Assembly: GCF_008974245.1 (NCBI RefSeq)
Contig: NZ_BBZI01000005.1
Span: 1,160,222-1,224,221, forward strand
DNA length: 64,000 nt
DNA from: Streptomyces abyssomicinicus
GTDB taxonomy: Bacteria > Actinomycetota > Actinomycetes > Streptomycetales > Streptomycetaceae
Direction: 5' to 3'
This document shows positions 8,699 to 16,722 of this stretch, one piece after another. Below the pieces are notes generated by a model. That model saw nothing but the letters and a program-made list of their open reading frames with translations. It ran no database searches and was not told where the DNA came from. Position 1 is the stretch's first letter. Every line of letters begins with the position of its first letter. A program made the translations under genes and the position numbers.

Positions 8699-8727
8699 CG
8701 GTCCCACGGCAGCCGGCCGTGGGACCG
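8699..8727 (+). terminator. Stem-loop terminator after the PQQ dehydrogenase
   Basis: Perfect 12-bp arms (CGGTCCCACGGC at 8699-8710, complement at 8716-8727) with a 5-nt loop, 20 bp after the stop codon. Confidence 0.75.
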
Positions 8728-8834
8728 GGACGGCGACCGGGGCGCCGGCCGTCCCGCGCCGGCGACCGGCTCGGCCACCCGCGGGTCGCGCCCCGTGCCG
8801 CCCCGGGTGACGCTGGGAGCAGGAGGTGATGCCC

Positions 8835-10253
8835 GTGGGCACGGAAGACAGCAACCCGGCCGAGGTCCCCGCCTCCGCCGTGGAGGCGCTCAGGAGCACC
8901 CTGCGGGGTGCGCTGCTCCTGCCGGGCGACGCGGAGTACGCCTCGGCCCGGCAGCTCTGGAACGGCATGATCGACCGGAGGCCGGCACTGGTGGCACGGT
9001 GCGAGAGCGACGACGACGTCGCCGCCGCCGTGCGCTTCGCCAGGGACCACGGACTCCCGCTCTCCGTACGCGGCGGCGGACACGGCGTGGCGGGTCTCGC
9101 GCTCTGCGACGGCGGCCTGGTCGTCGACCTGTCGAGGATGACCGCGGTGGAGGTCGACGCCGGTGCGCGCACCGCCCGGGCCCAGGGCGGCTGCACGCTG
9201 GGGCACGTCGACCGGGCGACCCAGCCGCACGGACTGGCCGCGCCGCTCGGCGTGGTGTCGGAGACCGGCATCGCCGGCCTGACCCTCTCGGGAGGCATGG
9301 GCTGGCTCCGCCGTGCGCACGGCCTGAGCTGCGACGCCCTCCTCTCCGCGACCGTGGTCACCGCCGACGGCGAGGTCCGCACCGTCGACGCCGACCACCA
9401 CCCGGACCTCTTCTGGGCGATCCGCGGGGGCGGCGGGAACTTCGGTGTCGTCACGTCCTTCGCGTACCGGCTGTTCCCGGTCGGCCCGGAGGTCTACCTC
9501 TGCAACGTGTACTACCCCGCCCGGCACGCACGCGAGGTGCTCCGCGCCTGCGAGAGCCACCTGGCCGCGACGCCGGACGGCGGCCTCGCGCCGCTCGGCG
9601 TGTTCGGGCGTGTCCCGGCGGACGACGAACTGCCGGCCGGCCTGCACGGAGAGCCGTTCGTCGCGCTGCTGGCCCTCCACCCGGGCGACCCCGCCGAGGG
9701 GGAGTCCGCACTGCGCCCACTGAGGGAGATCACGGAGCCCCTCTTCGACCTCAGCGGCGTCACCACCTACCTGGCGGCCCAGTCGCTCCTCGACGAGGAC
9801 TACCCCGACGGCGACCGCTACTACTGGAAGTCCGTCAGCCTGCCCGGCCTCGGCGACGAGATGATCGGCCGCCTCGCGGACCACGCCGCCCGGGCGCCGT
9901 CCCCCGCCTCGACGGTCGACGTCTGGTTCCAGGGCGGTGCGATGGCGCGAGGCCCTGAACAGGAGACCGCCTTCACCGGCCGGCACGCCCCCTACCTCAT
10001 CGGCATCGAGGGCAACTGGTCGGACGCGGCCGACTCCGAACGCAACATCGCCTGGGTCCGCGACACCTTCGCCGCACTGCGCACCTTCTCCGACGGCGGC
10101 ATCTATCTCAACTTCCCGGGCTTCCTGGAGGAGGGCGAGCAACTCGTCCGGGAGAGTTTCGGCGCCAACTACGAGCGCCTGGCGGCGGTCAAGGCGGCCT
10201 ACGACCCGGGGAACCTCTTCCGTCACAATCCCAACATCCTCCCGAAGGCCTGA
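8835..10253 (+). CDS. FAD-linked oxidase, berberine-bridge-like (BBE) family
   Basis: A 472-residue flavoenzyme: N-terminal FAD-binding domain (PF01565 type) with VRGGGHGVAGLAL, where H83 is the residue that carries 8-alpha-histidyl FAD in the family, then TLSGGMGWLRR, FWAIRGGGGNFGVVTSF, and a C-terminal BBE segment ending YDPGNLFRHNPNI. The second covalent Cys found in bicovalent members is absent at its usual place before the GGG motif (APLGVVSETGIAGLTLSGG), so mono-covalent FAD is expected. AGGAGG at 8821-8826 fits GTG 8835 (8-nt spacing) better than ATG 8829 or GTG 8826. No signal peptide. Substrate unknown. A second member lies at 25407-26840. Confidence 0.85.
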   Translation: MGTEDSNPAEVPASAVEALRSTLRGALLLPGDAEYASARQLWNGMIDRRPALVARCESDDDVAAAVRFARDHGLPLSVRGGGHGVAGLALCDGGLVVDLSRMTAVEVDAGARTARAQGGCTLGHVDRATQPHGLAAPLGVVSETGIAGLTLSGGMGWLRRAHGLSCDALLSATVVTADGEVRTVDADHHPDLFWAIRGGGGNFGVVTSFAYRLFPVGPEVYLCNVYYPARHAREVLRACESHLAATPDGGLAPLGVFGRVPADDELPAGLHGEPFVALLALHPGDPAEGESALRPLREITEPLFDLSGVTTYLAAQSLLDEDYPDGDRYYWKSVSLPGLGDEMIGRLADHAARAPSPASTVDVWFQGGAMARGPEQETAFTGRHAPYLIGIEGNWSDAADSERNIAWVRDTFAALRTFSDGGIYLNFPGFLEEGEQLVRESFGANYERLAAVKAAYDPGNLFRHNPNILPKA

Positions 10254-10291
10254 CCGGCGGCGAGCCGTCGGCCGGGCCTTCGGGAGCGGTC

Positions 10292-10331
10292 CCGCAACGG
10301 GCTCTGCGGGCGGTGAAGGAGCCCGTTGCGG
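10292..10331. terminator. Bidirectional stem-loop between convergent genes
   Basis: Perfect 13-bp arms (CCGCAACGGGCTC at 10292-10304 and complement at 10319-10331), 14-nt loop. It lies between the FAD-linked oxidase (+) and doxX-like gene (-) and can end both transcripts. Confidence 0.7.
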
Positions 10332-10398
10332 AAACTGACCGGCACCCGGTGCCCCGCAGGAACGGGCACCTGTGTCCGTGAAGCTCTGGCGCGGGGGG

Positions 10399-10866
10399 CT
10401 AGGAGGCCCTCACCGGAGTCGCGCTGTCGTCCGCCCGGACGGCGGGCCTCCGACGCAGCGCCGTCTCGACGGCATAGGCGCCCGGGCCGAGGAAGGCGAT
10501 CAGCAGGAACGTCCAGCAGAACATGACGGACAGTTCACCGCCGTTCACAATGGGGAACAGTCCGTTCGACTGGTGGACGCTGAAGTATGCATATGCCATC
10601 GACCCGGAGCAGACGGCGGCCGACACCCGGGTGAAGAGACCCAGGGCCACCAGGCCGCCGCCCACCAGCTGGATGACCGCGGCCCACCAGCCGGGCCACT
10701 GCAGAGTGGGCACGGTGCCTCCGCCGTGGGCGCCTCCGAGGACGCCGAAGAGCGAGGCGGCGCCGTGGCAGGCGAATAGGAAGCCCGTCACCAGACGGAA
10801 GGCGGCATGCACCACAGGGGTCGCCGTGCGTAACAGCTCCGGGCGTTCGTTCGACGGCACAGTCAT
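10399..10866 (-). CDS. DoxX family membrane protein
   Basis: A 155-residue protein with four hydrophobic segments: RLVTGFLFACHGAASLFGVLGG, WWAAVIQLVGGGLVALGLFT, SMAYAYFSVHQ and FCWTFLLIAFLGPGAYAVE. This is the DoxX/DoxD-like topology. In actinobacteria such proteins are linked to redox stress membrane complexes, but the role here is unproven. The ATG at 10866 has GAGGAGC a few nt upstream on the minus strand. Its upstream DNA (about 10880-10970) is markedly AT-rich for this genome and includes TTCGAA...TTCGA inverted repeats, suitable for a promoter. Confidence 0.82.
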   Translation of the reverse strand: MTVPSNERPELLRTATPVVHAAFRLVTGFLFACHGAASLFGVLGGAHGGGTVPTLQWPGWWAAVIQLVGGGLVALGLFTRVSAAVCSGSMAYAYFSVHQSNGLFPIVNGGELSVMFCWTFLLIAFLGPGAYAVETALRRRPAVRADDSATPVRAS

Positions 10867-11420
10867 GACTGCTCCTCGTGGGGGGATTTGGAGAAGTTTA
10901 CGTTTGGTCGATCTTGATCTGATCGTTCATTCAAGCCTCGAACGCAGAATAGCCATTCGAAACAGCCGCGCCCACGTCCCCCGCCCGCCATTCCTGGCGG
11001 CATTCCTTCGGTATGCGGGTGGCCCGTCCCGCGGCGATGCCGAGTGGTGCGCGGCGTCCAGGGTGAGTGGGGAAACAGGGGGAGGTGACGTACGCAGGCG
11101 TACCCCGGCGGGGTCGGTTGCCGGGGCGGGTGGAGCGCTTGGACGCGCGCGTTCCGGCTGGTCCCCGGCCCCTCCGCCCCGCCTGCCGGGAGCGCGGAGG
11201 CGTGCGGGCCGTCCCGGCGGCAGGGCGGGGGGCGTCCGATTAACGGGGTGCGACCGACGGGCCGGAGGAGGCCGCACGGTCGCCGACGCGTCGTGGCGAC
11301 CGCCGATATCGCGCCGTCGCCCTTGTGCGCGCCGCCCCGCGGGATGCCCGGATCCGCGAGCCCGCCGAGCGGCCGCGTCGCCCGCGGCGGGGCACGTTCG
11401 CCCTCCGGCCCCTACGTTGA

Positions 11421-11432
11421 TGAACCGGTAAA
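11421..11432. promoter_or_regulatory. Candidate LacI-family operator, mannose site 1
   Basis: TGAACCGGTAAA, a near-palindrome centred on ACCGGT with A/T flanks and the central CpG typical of LacI-family half-site junctions. It is 229 bp before the beta-mannosidase start and one of four such sites in the 11-17 kb locus. Confidence 0.5.
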
Positions 11433-11554
11433 GCCCATGCCTCCGGCCGGCCGACGGCCGCAGGTCCGGGGCGTGGGGCCGTGTGCGGCAATTCCGGTGC
11501 CCTGCCTGTTCAGGTGAGGAGTCGGCGCGACGGTACGGCGGGGGTCGCTCGCTC

Positions 11555-11566
11555 TAGACCGGTTCA
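11555..11566. promoter_or_regulatory. Candidate LacI-family operator, mannose site 2
   Basis: TAGACCGGTTCA, centred on ACCGGT, 84 bp before the beta-mannosidase start. It is well placed to block a promoter for the mannosidase-lacI pair and matches the inferred consensus TAAACCGGTTTA. Confidence 0.58.
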
Positions 11567-11649
11567 CTCACGGGCACTAGGTTGAGCGCGCTGCACCGGA
11601 AAGAGCGAGGCCCGCGCACGCACCCACGTCCTGCCGAAGGAGTCCGCAG

Positions 11650-14181
11650 ATGAAGGAAGTCGTCCAGCTCGCCGAGGGCTGGAGCCTCGACCACGACGGC
11701 ACCACGCTGCCCGCCCAGGTCCCCGGCTGCGTGCACACCGATCTGCTCGCGGCCGGCCGGATCCCCGACCCCTACCTCGGCCTCAACGAGAACGAGGTGG
11801 CGTGGGTGGGCCGCCGGGCGTGGACCTACTCCCGCACCCTGGAGCCGGCCGGGACGGCCGCGGAAGAGCTCCACGAGCGCACCGACCTGGTCTTCGACGG
11901 CCTGGACACCGCCGCGCTGATCACCCTCGACGGCCAGGAGCTGGGCCGGACCCGCAACATGCACCGGCAGTACCGGTTCGACGTCACCGGCCGCCACGGC
12001 GCACTGCGGGTCGAGTTCGCGTCGGCCTACGACGAGGCCGACGCGGTCCGGGCGTCGACGGGGGAGCGGCCGAACGTCTACCCGGAGCCGTTCCAGTACA
12101 TCCGGAAGATGGCGTGCGGCTTCGGCTGGGACTGGGGGCCGACGCTGGTGACCGCCGGGATGTGGCGGCCGGTCCGGCTGGAGCGGTGGTCGACGGCCCG
12201 CCTGGCACGGGTGCGTCCCCTGGTGACGGTGCGGGAGGGGGTCGGGAGGGTGGAACTGCGCGTCGACGTCGAACGGACCGCGCGGGGCGCGGGCCGGAGC
12301 CTCGAGGTGCGCGCCCAGGTCGGCGGCGTCCACGCCCGTGCCACCGTCGGGGCCGACGGGGCCGACGGGGCGGACGGGGTGGTGGTGACCCTCGAACTGC
12401 CGGACCCCGAGCTCTGGTGGCCCCGCGGATACGGCGAGCAGCCCCTGTACGACCTGGACGTCACCCTCGTCGAGCAGGGCACGGACGAGGGCGCCGCCGG
12501 GGCAGCCGAGGGCGCCACCGGGGCCGCCGGGCCCGGCGGCCGGCGGCTCGACCACTGGACGCGACGCATCGGGTTCCGCGACGTCGTGCTGGACCGCGCC
12601 CCCGACGCGCACGGCACCGGCTTCACCTTCCTGGTCAACGGCGTCCCCGTCTTCGTCCGCGGCGTGAACTGGATCCCCGACGACGCCTTCCCCTCCCGCG
12701 TCACCCCCGAGCGCTACCGCACCAGACTGGAACAGGCGGCAGGGGCCGGCATCGACCTCGTGCGAATCTGGGGCGGAGGCGTCTACGAGGACGACGCCTT
12801 CTACGACGTCTGCGACGAACTGGGCCTGATGGTCTGGCAGGACTTCCTCTTCGCCTGCGCCGCCTACCCGGAGGAGCAGCCGCTGCGCGGCGAGGTGGAG
12901 GCCGAGGCACGCGACAACGTGGTCCGGCTGATGCCCCATCCCAGCCTGGTGCTGTGGAACGGCAACAACGAGAACCTGTGGGGCTTCCGCGACTGGAACT
13001 GGGAACCCGAGCTCGACGGCGACTCCTGGGGCGGCGGTTACTACCTCGACCTGCTGCCCCGCGTCGTCGCCGAACTGGACCCGACCCGCGCCTACACGGC
13101 CGGCAGCCCCTGGTCCGGCTCGTGGGACCACCACCCCAACGACCCCGCGCACGGCACCCACCACTCCTGGGAGGTGTGGAACCGCCGGGACTACGCCGAG
13201 TACCGCGACTCGGTGCCGCGCTTCGTCGCGGAGTTCGGCTGGCAGGCCCCGCCCGCCATCGCGACCCTGCGCCGCGCGCTGCCCGGGGAGAGCCTCGCGC
13301 CCGACTCGCCCGGCATGCTCCACCATCAGAAGGCCGAGGACGGCAACGGCAAGCTCGACCGGGGCCTGGCGCGCCACTTCACCCCGCCGAAGGGCGACTT
13401 CGACCGCTGGCACTATCTCACCCAGGTCGTCCAGGCCCGCGCGGTGGCCACCGGGATCGAGCACTGGCGGTCGCACTGGCCGGTGTGCGCCGGCACCGTC
13501 GTCTGGCAGCTCAACGACTGCTGGCCGGTGAGCTCCTGGGCCGCCGTGGACGGTGACGGCCGCCTGAAGCCGCTCTACCACGAACTGCGCCGGGTCTACG
13601 CCGACCGCCTGCTGACCCTCCAGCCGCAAGACGGCGACGGTGACGGCGACGGCCCGGTGCTCGCCGTGGTCAACCAGTCCGCCCGGCCCTGGCAGACCTC
13701 GGTCACCCTGCGGCGCGTGCGGGCGGACGGCTCCACGGTGGCGGAACAGGTCCTCGAACTGACCGTGGGCGCGCGCCAGGTCCACCGCCAGACCGTGCCC
13801 CGGCACCTGGCCCCGGACGCCGCCTCGGCCGAGGAGTTCCTGGTCGCCGACGCGGAGGACGGGGCGGACGGCCTGCGCGCCCTGCACTTCCCGGTCGCCG
13901 ACAAGGACTTCGCCTACCCCACCCCGCGCTACGACGTCGAGGTGGTCCCGACCGGTGAGGGAGACGGTGACGGCGGGGGTAATGTCGAGGTCGTGGTGAC
14001 TGCACACACTCTGGTACGAGACCTTCTCCTGCAGGCCGACCGGCTGGGACCGGACGCGGTCTGCGACTCCGGTCTGCGGACCCTGCTCCCCGGCGAGCGC
14101 GTCCGCCTCCGGGTCGGCAACGCCGCGGAGACCGGCAGCGACGCCGTGCGCGGGGCCCTGTTCTGCGTGGAACCCGCGTGA
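11650..14181 (+). CDS. Beta-mannosidase, glycoside hydrolase family 2
   Basis: Cytosolic exo-enzyme that releases mannose from the non-reducing end of beta-mannosides (843 residues, normal length, no signal peptide). The N-terminal jelly-roll begins WSLDHDGTTLPAQVPGCVHTDL. The TIM barrel contains RGVNWIPDDAFP and VLWNGNNENLWG, whose E441 is the acid/base, and PRFVAEFGWQAPP, whose E528 is the nucleophile. C-terminal beta-domains complete it. The start at 11650 follows GAAGGAG about 5 nt upstream. The stop overlaps the lacI start by GTGA, so both are co-transcribed. The manA gene nearby can take the mannose into central metabolism after phosphorylation. Two ACCGGT sites upstream suggest control by the LacI neighbour. 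Confidence 0.92.
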   Translation: MKEVVQLAEGWSLDHDGTTLPAQVPGCVHTDLLAAGRIPDPYLGLNENEVAWVGRRAWTYSRTLEPAGTAAEELHERTDLVFDGLDTAALITLDGQELGRTRNMHRQYRFDVTGRHGALRVEFASAYDEADAVRASTGERPNVYPEPFQYIRKMACGFGWDWGPTLVTAGMWRPVRLERWSTARLARVRPLVTVREGVGRVELRVDVERTARGAGRSLEVRAQVGGVHARATVGADGADGADGVVVTLELPDPELWWPRGYGEQPLYDLDVTLVEQGTDEGAAGAAEGATGAAGPGGRRLDHWTRRIGFRDVVLDRAPDAHGTGFTFLVNGVPVFVRGVNWIPDDAFPSRVTPERYRTRLEQAAGAGIDLVRIWGGGVYEDDAFYDVCDELGLMVWQDFLFACAAYPEEQPLRGEVEAEARDNVVRLMPHPSLVLWNGNNENLWGFRDWNWEPELDGDSWGGGYYLDLLPRVVAELDPTRAYTAGSPWSGSWDHHPNDPAHGTHHSWEVWNRRDYAEYRDSVPRFVAEFGWQAPPAIATLRRALPGESLAPDSPGMLHHQKAEDGNGKLDRGLARHFTPPKGDFDRWHYLTQVVQARAVATGIEHWRSHWPVCAGTVVWQLNDCWPVSSWAAVDGDGRLKPLYHELRRVYADRLLTLQPQDGDGDGDGPVLAVVNQSARPWQTSVTLRRVRADGSTVAEQVLELTVGARQVHRQTVPRHLAPDAASAEEFLVADAEDGADGLRALHFPVADKDFAYPTPRYDVEVVPTGEGDGDGGGNVEVVVTAHTLVRDLLLQADRLGPDAVCDSGLRTLLPGERVRLRVGNAAETGSDAVRGALFCVEPA

Positions 14182-15206
14182 GCGCACCGCCGGGCCGCGT
14201 CACCATCAAGGACGTCGCCGCGGCCGCCGGCGTCTCCAAGGGCGCCGTGTCGCTCGCCTTCAACAACAAGCCGGGGGTGTCCGGGGCCACCCGGGAGCGC
14301 ATCTTCGCGGCGGCCCGGCAACTCGGCTGGGCGCCGAACTCCGCCGCGCGCAGCCTCTCGCGGCAGTCCGTCGACACCGTCGGGCTGGCCCTGTGCCGGC
14401 CCGCGCGGCTGCTGGGGCTGGAACCCTTCTACATGGAGTTCATCTCCGGCATCGAGAGCGTGCTCGCCGAACACGACTGCTCCTTGCTGCTGCGCCTGGT
14501 CGGCTCCCTGGAGGAGGAGGTCCAGCTGCAGGAGCGCTGGTGGCGGGAGCGGCAGGTGGACGGCTCTATCCTGGTCGACTTCCACCAGGACGATCCGCGG
14601 ATCGCACCCCTGCGGGAACTCGGCCTGCCCGCGGTGGGCGTGGGCCACCCGGACCTCACCGGCGGCTTCCCGTCGGTGTGGACCGACGACGCCACCGCCG
14701 TCGCCGAGGCCGTGCGCTACCTGGCGGCGCTCGGTCACCGGCGGATCGCCCGCGTGGGCGGTCCGGCCGGCCTGGGCCACAGCGCCATCCGCGCCCAGGC
14801 GTTCGAGCGGACCATGGAGGCACTAGGCCTGGACGGCGGCCGCCACGTCGAGACGGGCTTCTCGGGGGAGGAGGGCGCCCGGGCGACCCGGATGCTGCTC
14901 CTGGCCTCCGACCGCCCCACGGCGATCGTCTACGACAACGACATCATGGCCGTCGCGGGGCTGGGTGTGGCCGCCGAGATGGGCGTCGCCGTGCCGGACG
15001 ACCTGTCCCTGCTCGCGTGGGACGACTCGCAGCTGTGCCGCCTGACCCATCCGACCCTGTCGGCGATGAGCCACGACGTTCACGGCTTCGGCGCCGAGGT
15101 CGCACGGGTGCTGTTCGACCTGCTCGCGGGCCAGGACGTTCCGTCGCGGCCGGTGGCGACGCCCTCACTGGTGCCGCGAGGGTCCACCGCGCCCCCTCGG
15201 CCGTAG
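14178..15206 (+). CDS. LacI-family transcriptional regulator of the mannoside genes
   Basis: A 342-residue repressor. The N-terminal LacI helix-turn-helix (VTIKDVAAAAGVSKGAVSLAFNN) is followed by the hinge helix (NSAARSLSRQ) and a periplasmic-binding-protein-like effector domain (YMEFISGIESVL, VDGSILVDFHQDD, LSLLAWDDSQLCRLTHPTLSAM). It overlaps the beta-mannosidase stop by 4 bp and is transcribed with it. It probably binds mannose, a mannoside or a phosphate derivative and releases the four ACCGGT sites around these genes. That is inferred from position and from the CpG-centred palindromes. Confidence 0.9.
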   Translation: MSAPPGRVTIKDVAAAAGVSKGAVSLAFNNKPGVSGATRERIFAAARQLGWAPNSAARSLSRQSVDTVGLALCRPARLLGLEPFYMEFISGIESVLAEHDCSLLLRLVGSLEEEVQLQERWWRERQVDGSILVDFHQDDPRIAPLRELGLPAVGVGHPDLTGGFPSVWTDDATAVAEAVRYLAALGHRRIARVGGPAGLGHSAIRAQAFERTMEALGLDGGRHVETGFSGEEGARATRMLLLASDRPTAIVYDNDIMAVAGLGVAAEMGVAVPDDLSLLAWDDSQLCRLTHPTLSAMSHDVHGFGAEVARVLFDLLAGQDVPSRPVATPSLVPRGSTAPPRP

Positions 15207-15243
15207 CGCGCGCCACGAGGTCGGTCGCCGCCTCTCTCCTTCG

Positions 15244-16485
15244 CTACCGGTGTCCGGGGGAGAGGCCCGTGGCCGCGACGAACAACGTTCCGTCACCCTC
15301 CGCCGTGATGTCCCGGTCCGAGTCGGGGAGGAAGCACGAGCCGCCCGGCCCCAGCGGCAACTTCTGGCCGCCGGGCCCGCGCAGCAGCGCGGTGCCCTCC
15401 GCGCAGAGGGCGATCCTGGGCCCTCGCGGCGGGGTCACGGGCTCCGGCCCTCCGCCGAGCCGGACCCGGTACAGCGCGAACTCCTCCACCGGGCACCGGT
15501 ACACCCGCGTACGCTCCGACCCCGCGACGCCCTCGGGCCGCACCACGGGGACCGGCACCGCGGGGTCGGTGATCCGCAGCAGCTCCGGTATGTCCACCTC
15601 CTTGGTGGTGAGGCCCGCGCGCAGCACGTTGTCGGAGCCGGCCATCAGCTCCACGCCCACTCCGCGGATGTAGGAGTGCAGTCCTCCGGCCGGCACGAAC
15701 AACGCGGTGCCCGGCTCCAGGACCTGGTGCCGCAGCAGCAGGGAGGCGACCAGACCGAGATCCCCCGGGTGATGCTCCGCCATGCGCGCCACCGCGTCGT
15801 AGGCCGCCGCGTGGGGCCCGGGGAGCGCCGCCAGCCGCCGGCTCGCCTCCACGACGGCGTGCACCAGCGCCGCACGGTCGTCGCGCGGCCACTCGAGCAC
15901 GGTCCGCAGGGCGTCGCTGAGCGCGGCGCCGTCGCCGTTGCTGCCGCTGCCGTTGTCACGCAGGATGTGCGTGACCCGGCGCAGACGCGTGATGCCGAGG
16001 CCCTCCAGCACGGCCACCGCCTCGTCGCGGGAGCGGAAACCGGCGAGCACCTCGAAGGAGGTGAGCGCGTAGAGCAGTTCGGGTTTGGGCCAGTCGTCGG
16101 CGTACGGCCCGTGGTCCGCCCCGCCTCTCCGCCGGGCGCCGAACCCCGCGCGTGCCTGCTCCCGGTCCGGGTGCACCTGGATGGACAGCGGCTGTTCGGC
16201 GGCCAGCACCTTCAGCAGGAAGGGCAGCCGGCCACCGAACCGGCCGGCGCACGCCGCCCCGAGCTCCCGTTCCGGGGCGTCGGCGACCACCCGCTGGAGC
16301 GTGGTCGTGCGCCCGTCGCGGGTGAGCCCGGCCGGACCTGCCGGATGGGCCCCCATCCACAGCTCCGCCTCGGGCCCGTCCGAGGGCTCTTCCCGTCCCT
16401 GGAGCCTGGCCAGCGCGTGCCGGGAGCCCCAGGCATAGGGCTTGATGATTGGTCGCAGTAGATCCACGGTCGGTACCGTAGCCAC
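15244..16485 (-). CDS. manA: Mannose-6-phosphate isomerase, class I
   Basis: Zinc enzyme that interconverts mannose-6-phosphate and fructose-6-phosphate (413 residues). The signature regions are visible: KPYAWGSRHAL, AELWMGAHPAGPA, PLSIQVHPDREQA (zinc-ligand Gln and His), DWPKPELLYAL (Glu ligand) and FVPAGGLHSYIRGVGVELMAGSDNVLRAGLT (His ligand and active-site stretch). The start is GTG 16485; GTG 16467, giving VDLLRPIIKPYAWGS, is equally plausible and nearer family length. An ACCGGT operator lies 9-20 bp upstream of 16485 and overlaps a TATACC -10-like hexamer on this strand, so regulation with the beta-mannosidase is likely. Tail-to-tail with lacI. Confidence 0.9.
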   Translation of the reverse strand: MATVPTVDLLRPIIKPYAWGSRHALARLQGREEPSDGPEAELWMGAHPAGPAGLTRDGRTTTLQRVVADAPERELGAACAGRFGGRLPFLLKVLAAEQPLSIQVHPDREQARAGFGARRRGGADHGPYADDWPKPELLYALTSFEVLAGFRSRDEAVAVLEGLGITRLRRVTHILRDNGSGSNGDGAALSDALRTVLEWPRDDRAALVHAVVEASRRLAALPGPHAAAYDAVARMAEHHPGDLGLVASLLLRHQVLEPGTALFVPAGGLHSYIRGVGVELMAGSDNVLRAGLTTKEVDIPELLRITDPAVPVPVVRPEGVAGSERTRVYRCPVEEFALYRVRLGGGPEPVTPPRGPRIALCAEGTALLRGPGGQKLPLGPGGSCFLPDSDRDITAEGDGTLFVAATGLSPGHR

Positions 16486-16493
16486 GATTTATG

Positions 16494-16505
16494 TAAACCG
16501 GTATA
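16494..16505. promoter_or_regulatory. Candidate LacI-family operator, mannose site 3
   Basis: TAAACCGGTATA, almost perfect palindrome centred on ACCGGT, immediately upstream of manA and within the divergent manA/MFS region. Read on the minus strand it contains TATACC, a possible -10 for manA. Confidence 0.6.
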
Positions 16506-16572
16506 GGCATGCTGGAGCATGCTGTCACCGTCGTGGGGTGATCGCGGAGTGGAGAGCGTTCGGCGCTGTTCG

Positions 16573-16584
16573 GTAACCGGTTTA
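16573..16584. promoter_or_regulatory. Candidate LacI-family operator, mannose site 4
   Basis: GTAACCGGTTTA, centred on ACCGGT, 139 bp before the MFS transporter start and 79 bp from site 3. The two sites could be bridged by a tetrameric LacI-type protein or serve the two divergent promoters separately. Confidence 0.55.
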
Positions 16585-16722
16585 GCTGATCGCGTCGATG
16601 CGCCGGCCGGCTGCGCGAGCACCGTGGCTCGTCCCTCACCAGGTGATCCGGTCGGCGGCCACGCGTGGCATCCTGCCCGCAGCGACGTCCCGGCCGGGGG
16701 CGGCCGAGGGAGGGGCGATGTC

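Larger units (their letters stand above)
10867..11649. other. Long intergenic region upstream of the beta-mannosidase gene
   Basis: 783 bp with no gene I can support; candidate reading frames are Arg/Pro-rich shadows. The left ~100 bp are AT-rich and should hold the doxX promoter. The right end holds two ACCGGT-centred palindromes (11421-11432 and 11555-11566) that match sites in the manA/MFS intergenic region. The middle (about 11050-11400) is GC-rich with no visible structure. Confidence 0.55.

Noticed and set aside
10927..11277. 116-codon minus-strand frame in the long gap before the mannosidase
   Set aside because: Pro/Arg/Ala-rich without motif or ribosome-binding site; likely spurious.
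11554..14187. 877-codon open frame on the minus strand opposite the beta-mannosidase gene
   Set aside because: It is the antisense shadow of a GC-rich gene; residue content is Gly/Val/Arg-rich with no domain, while the plus strand has clear GH2 motifs.
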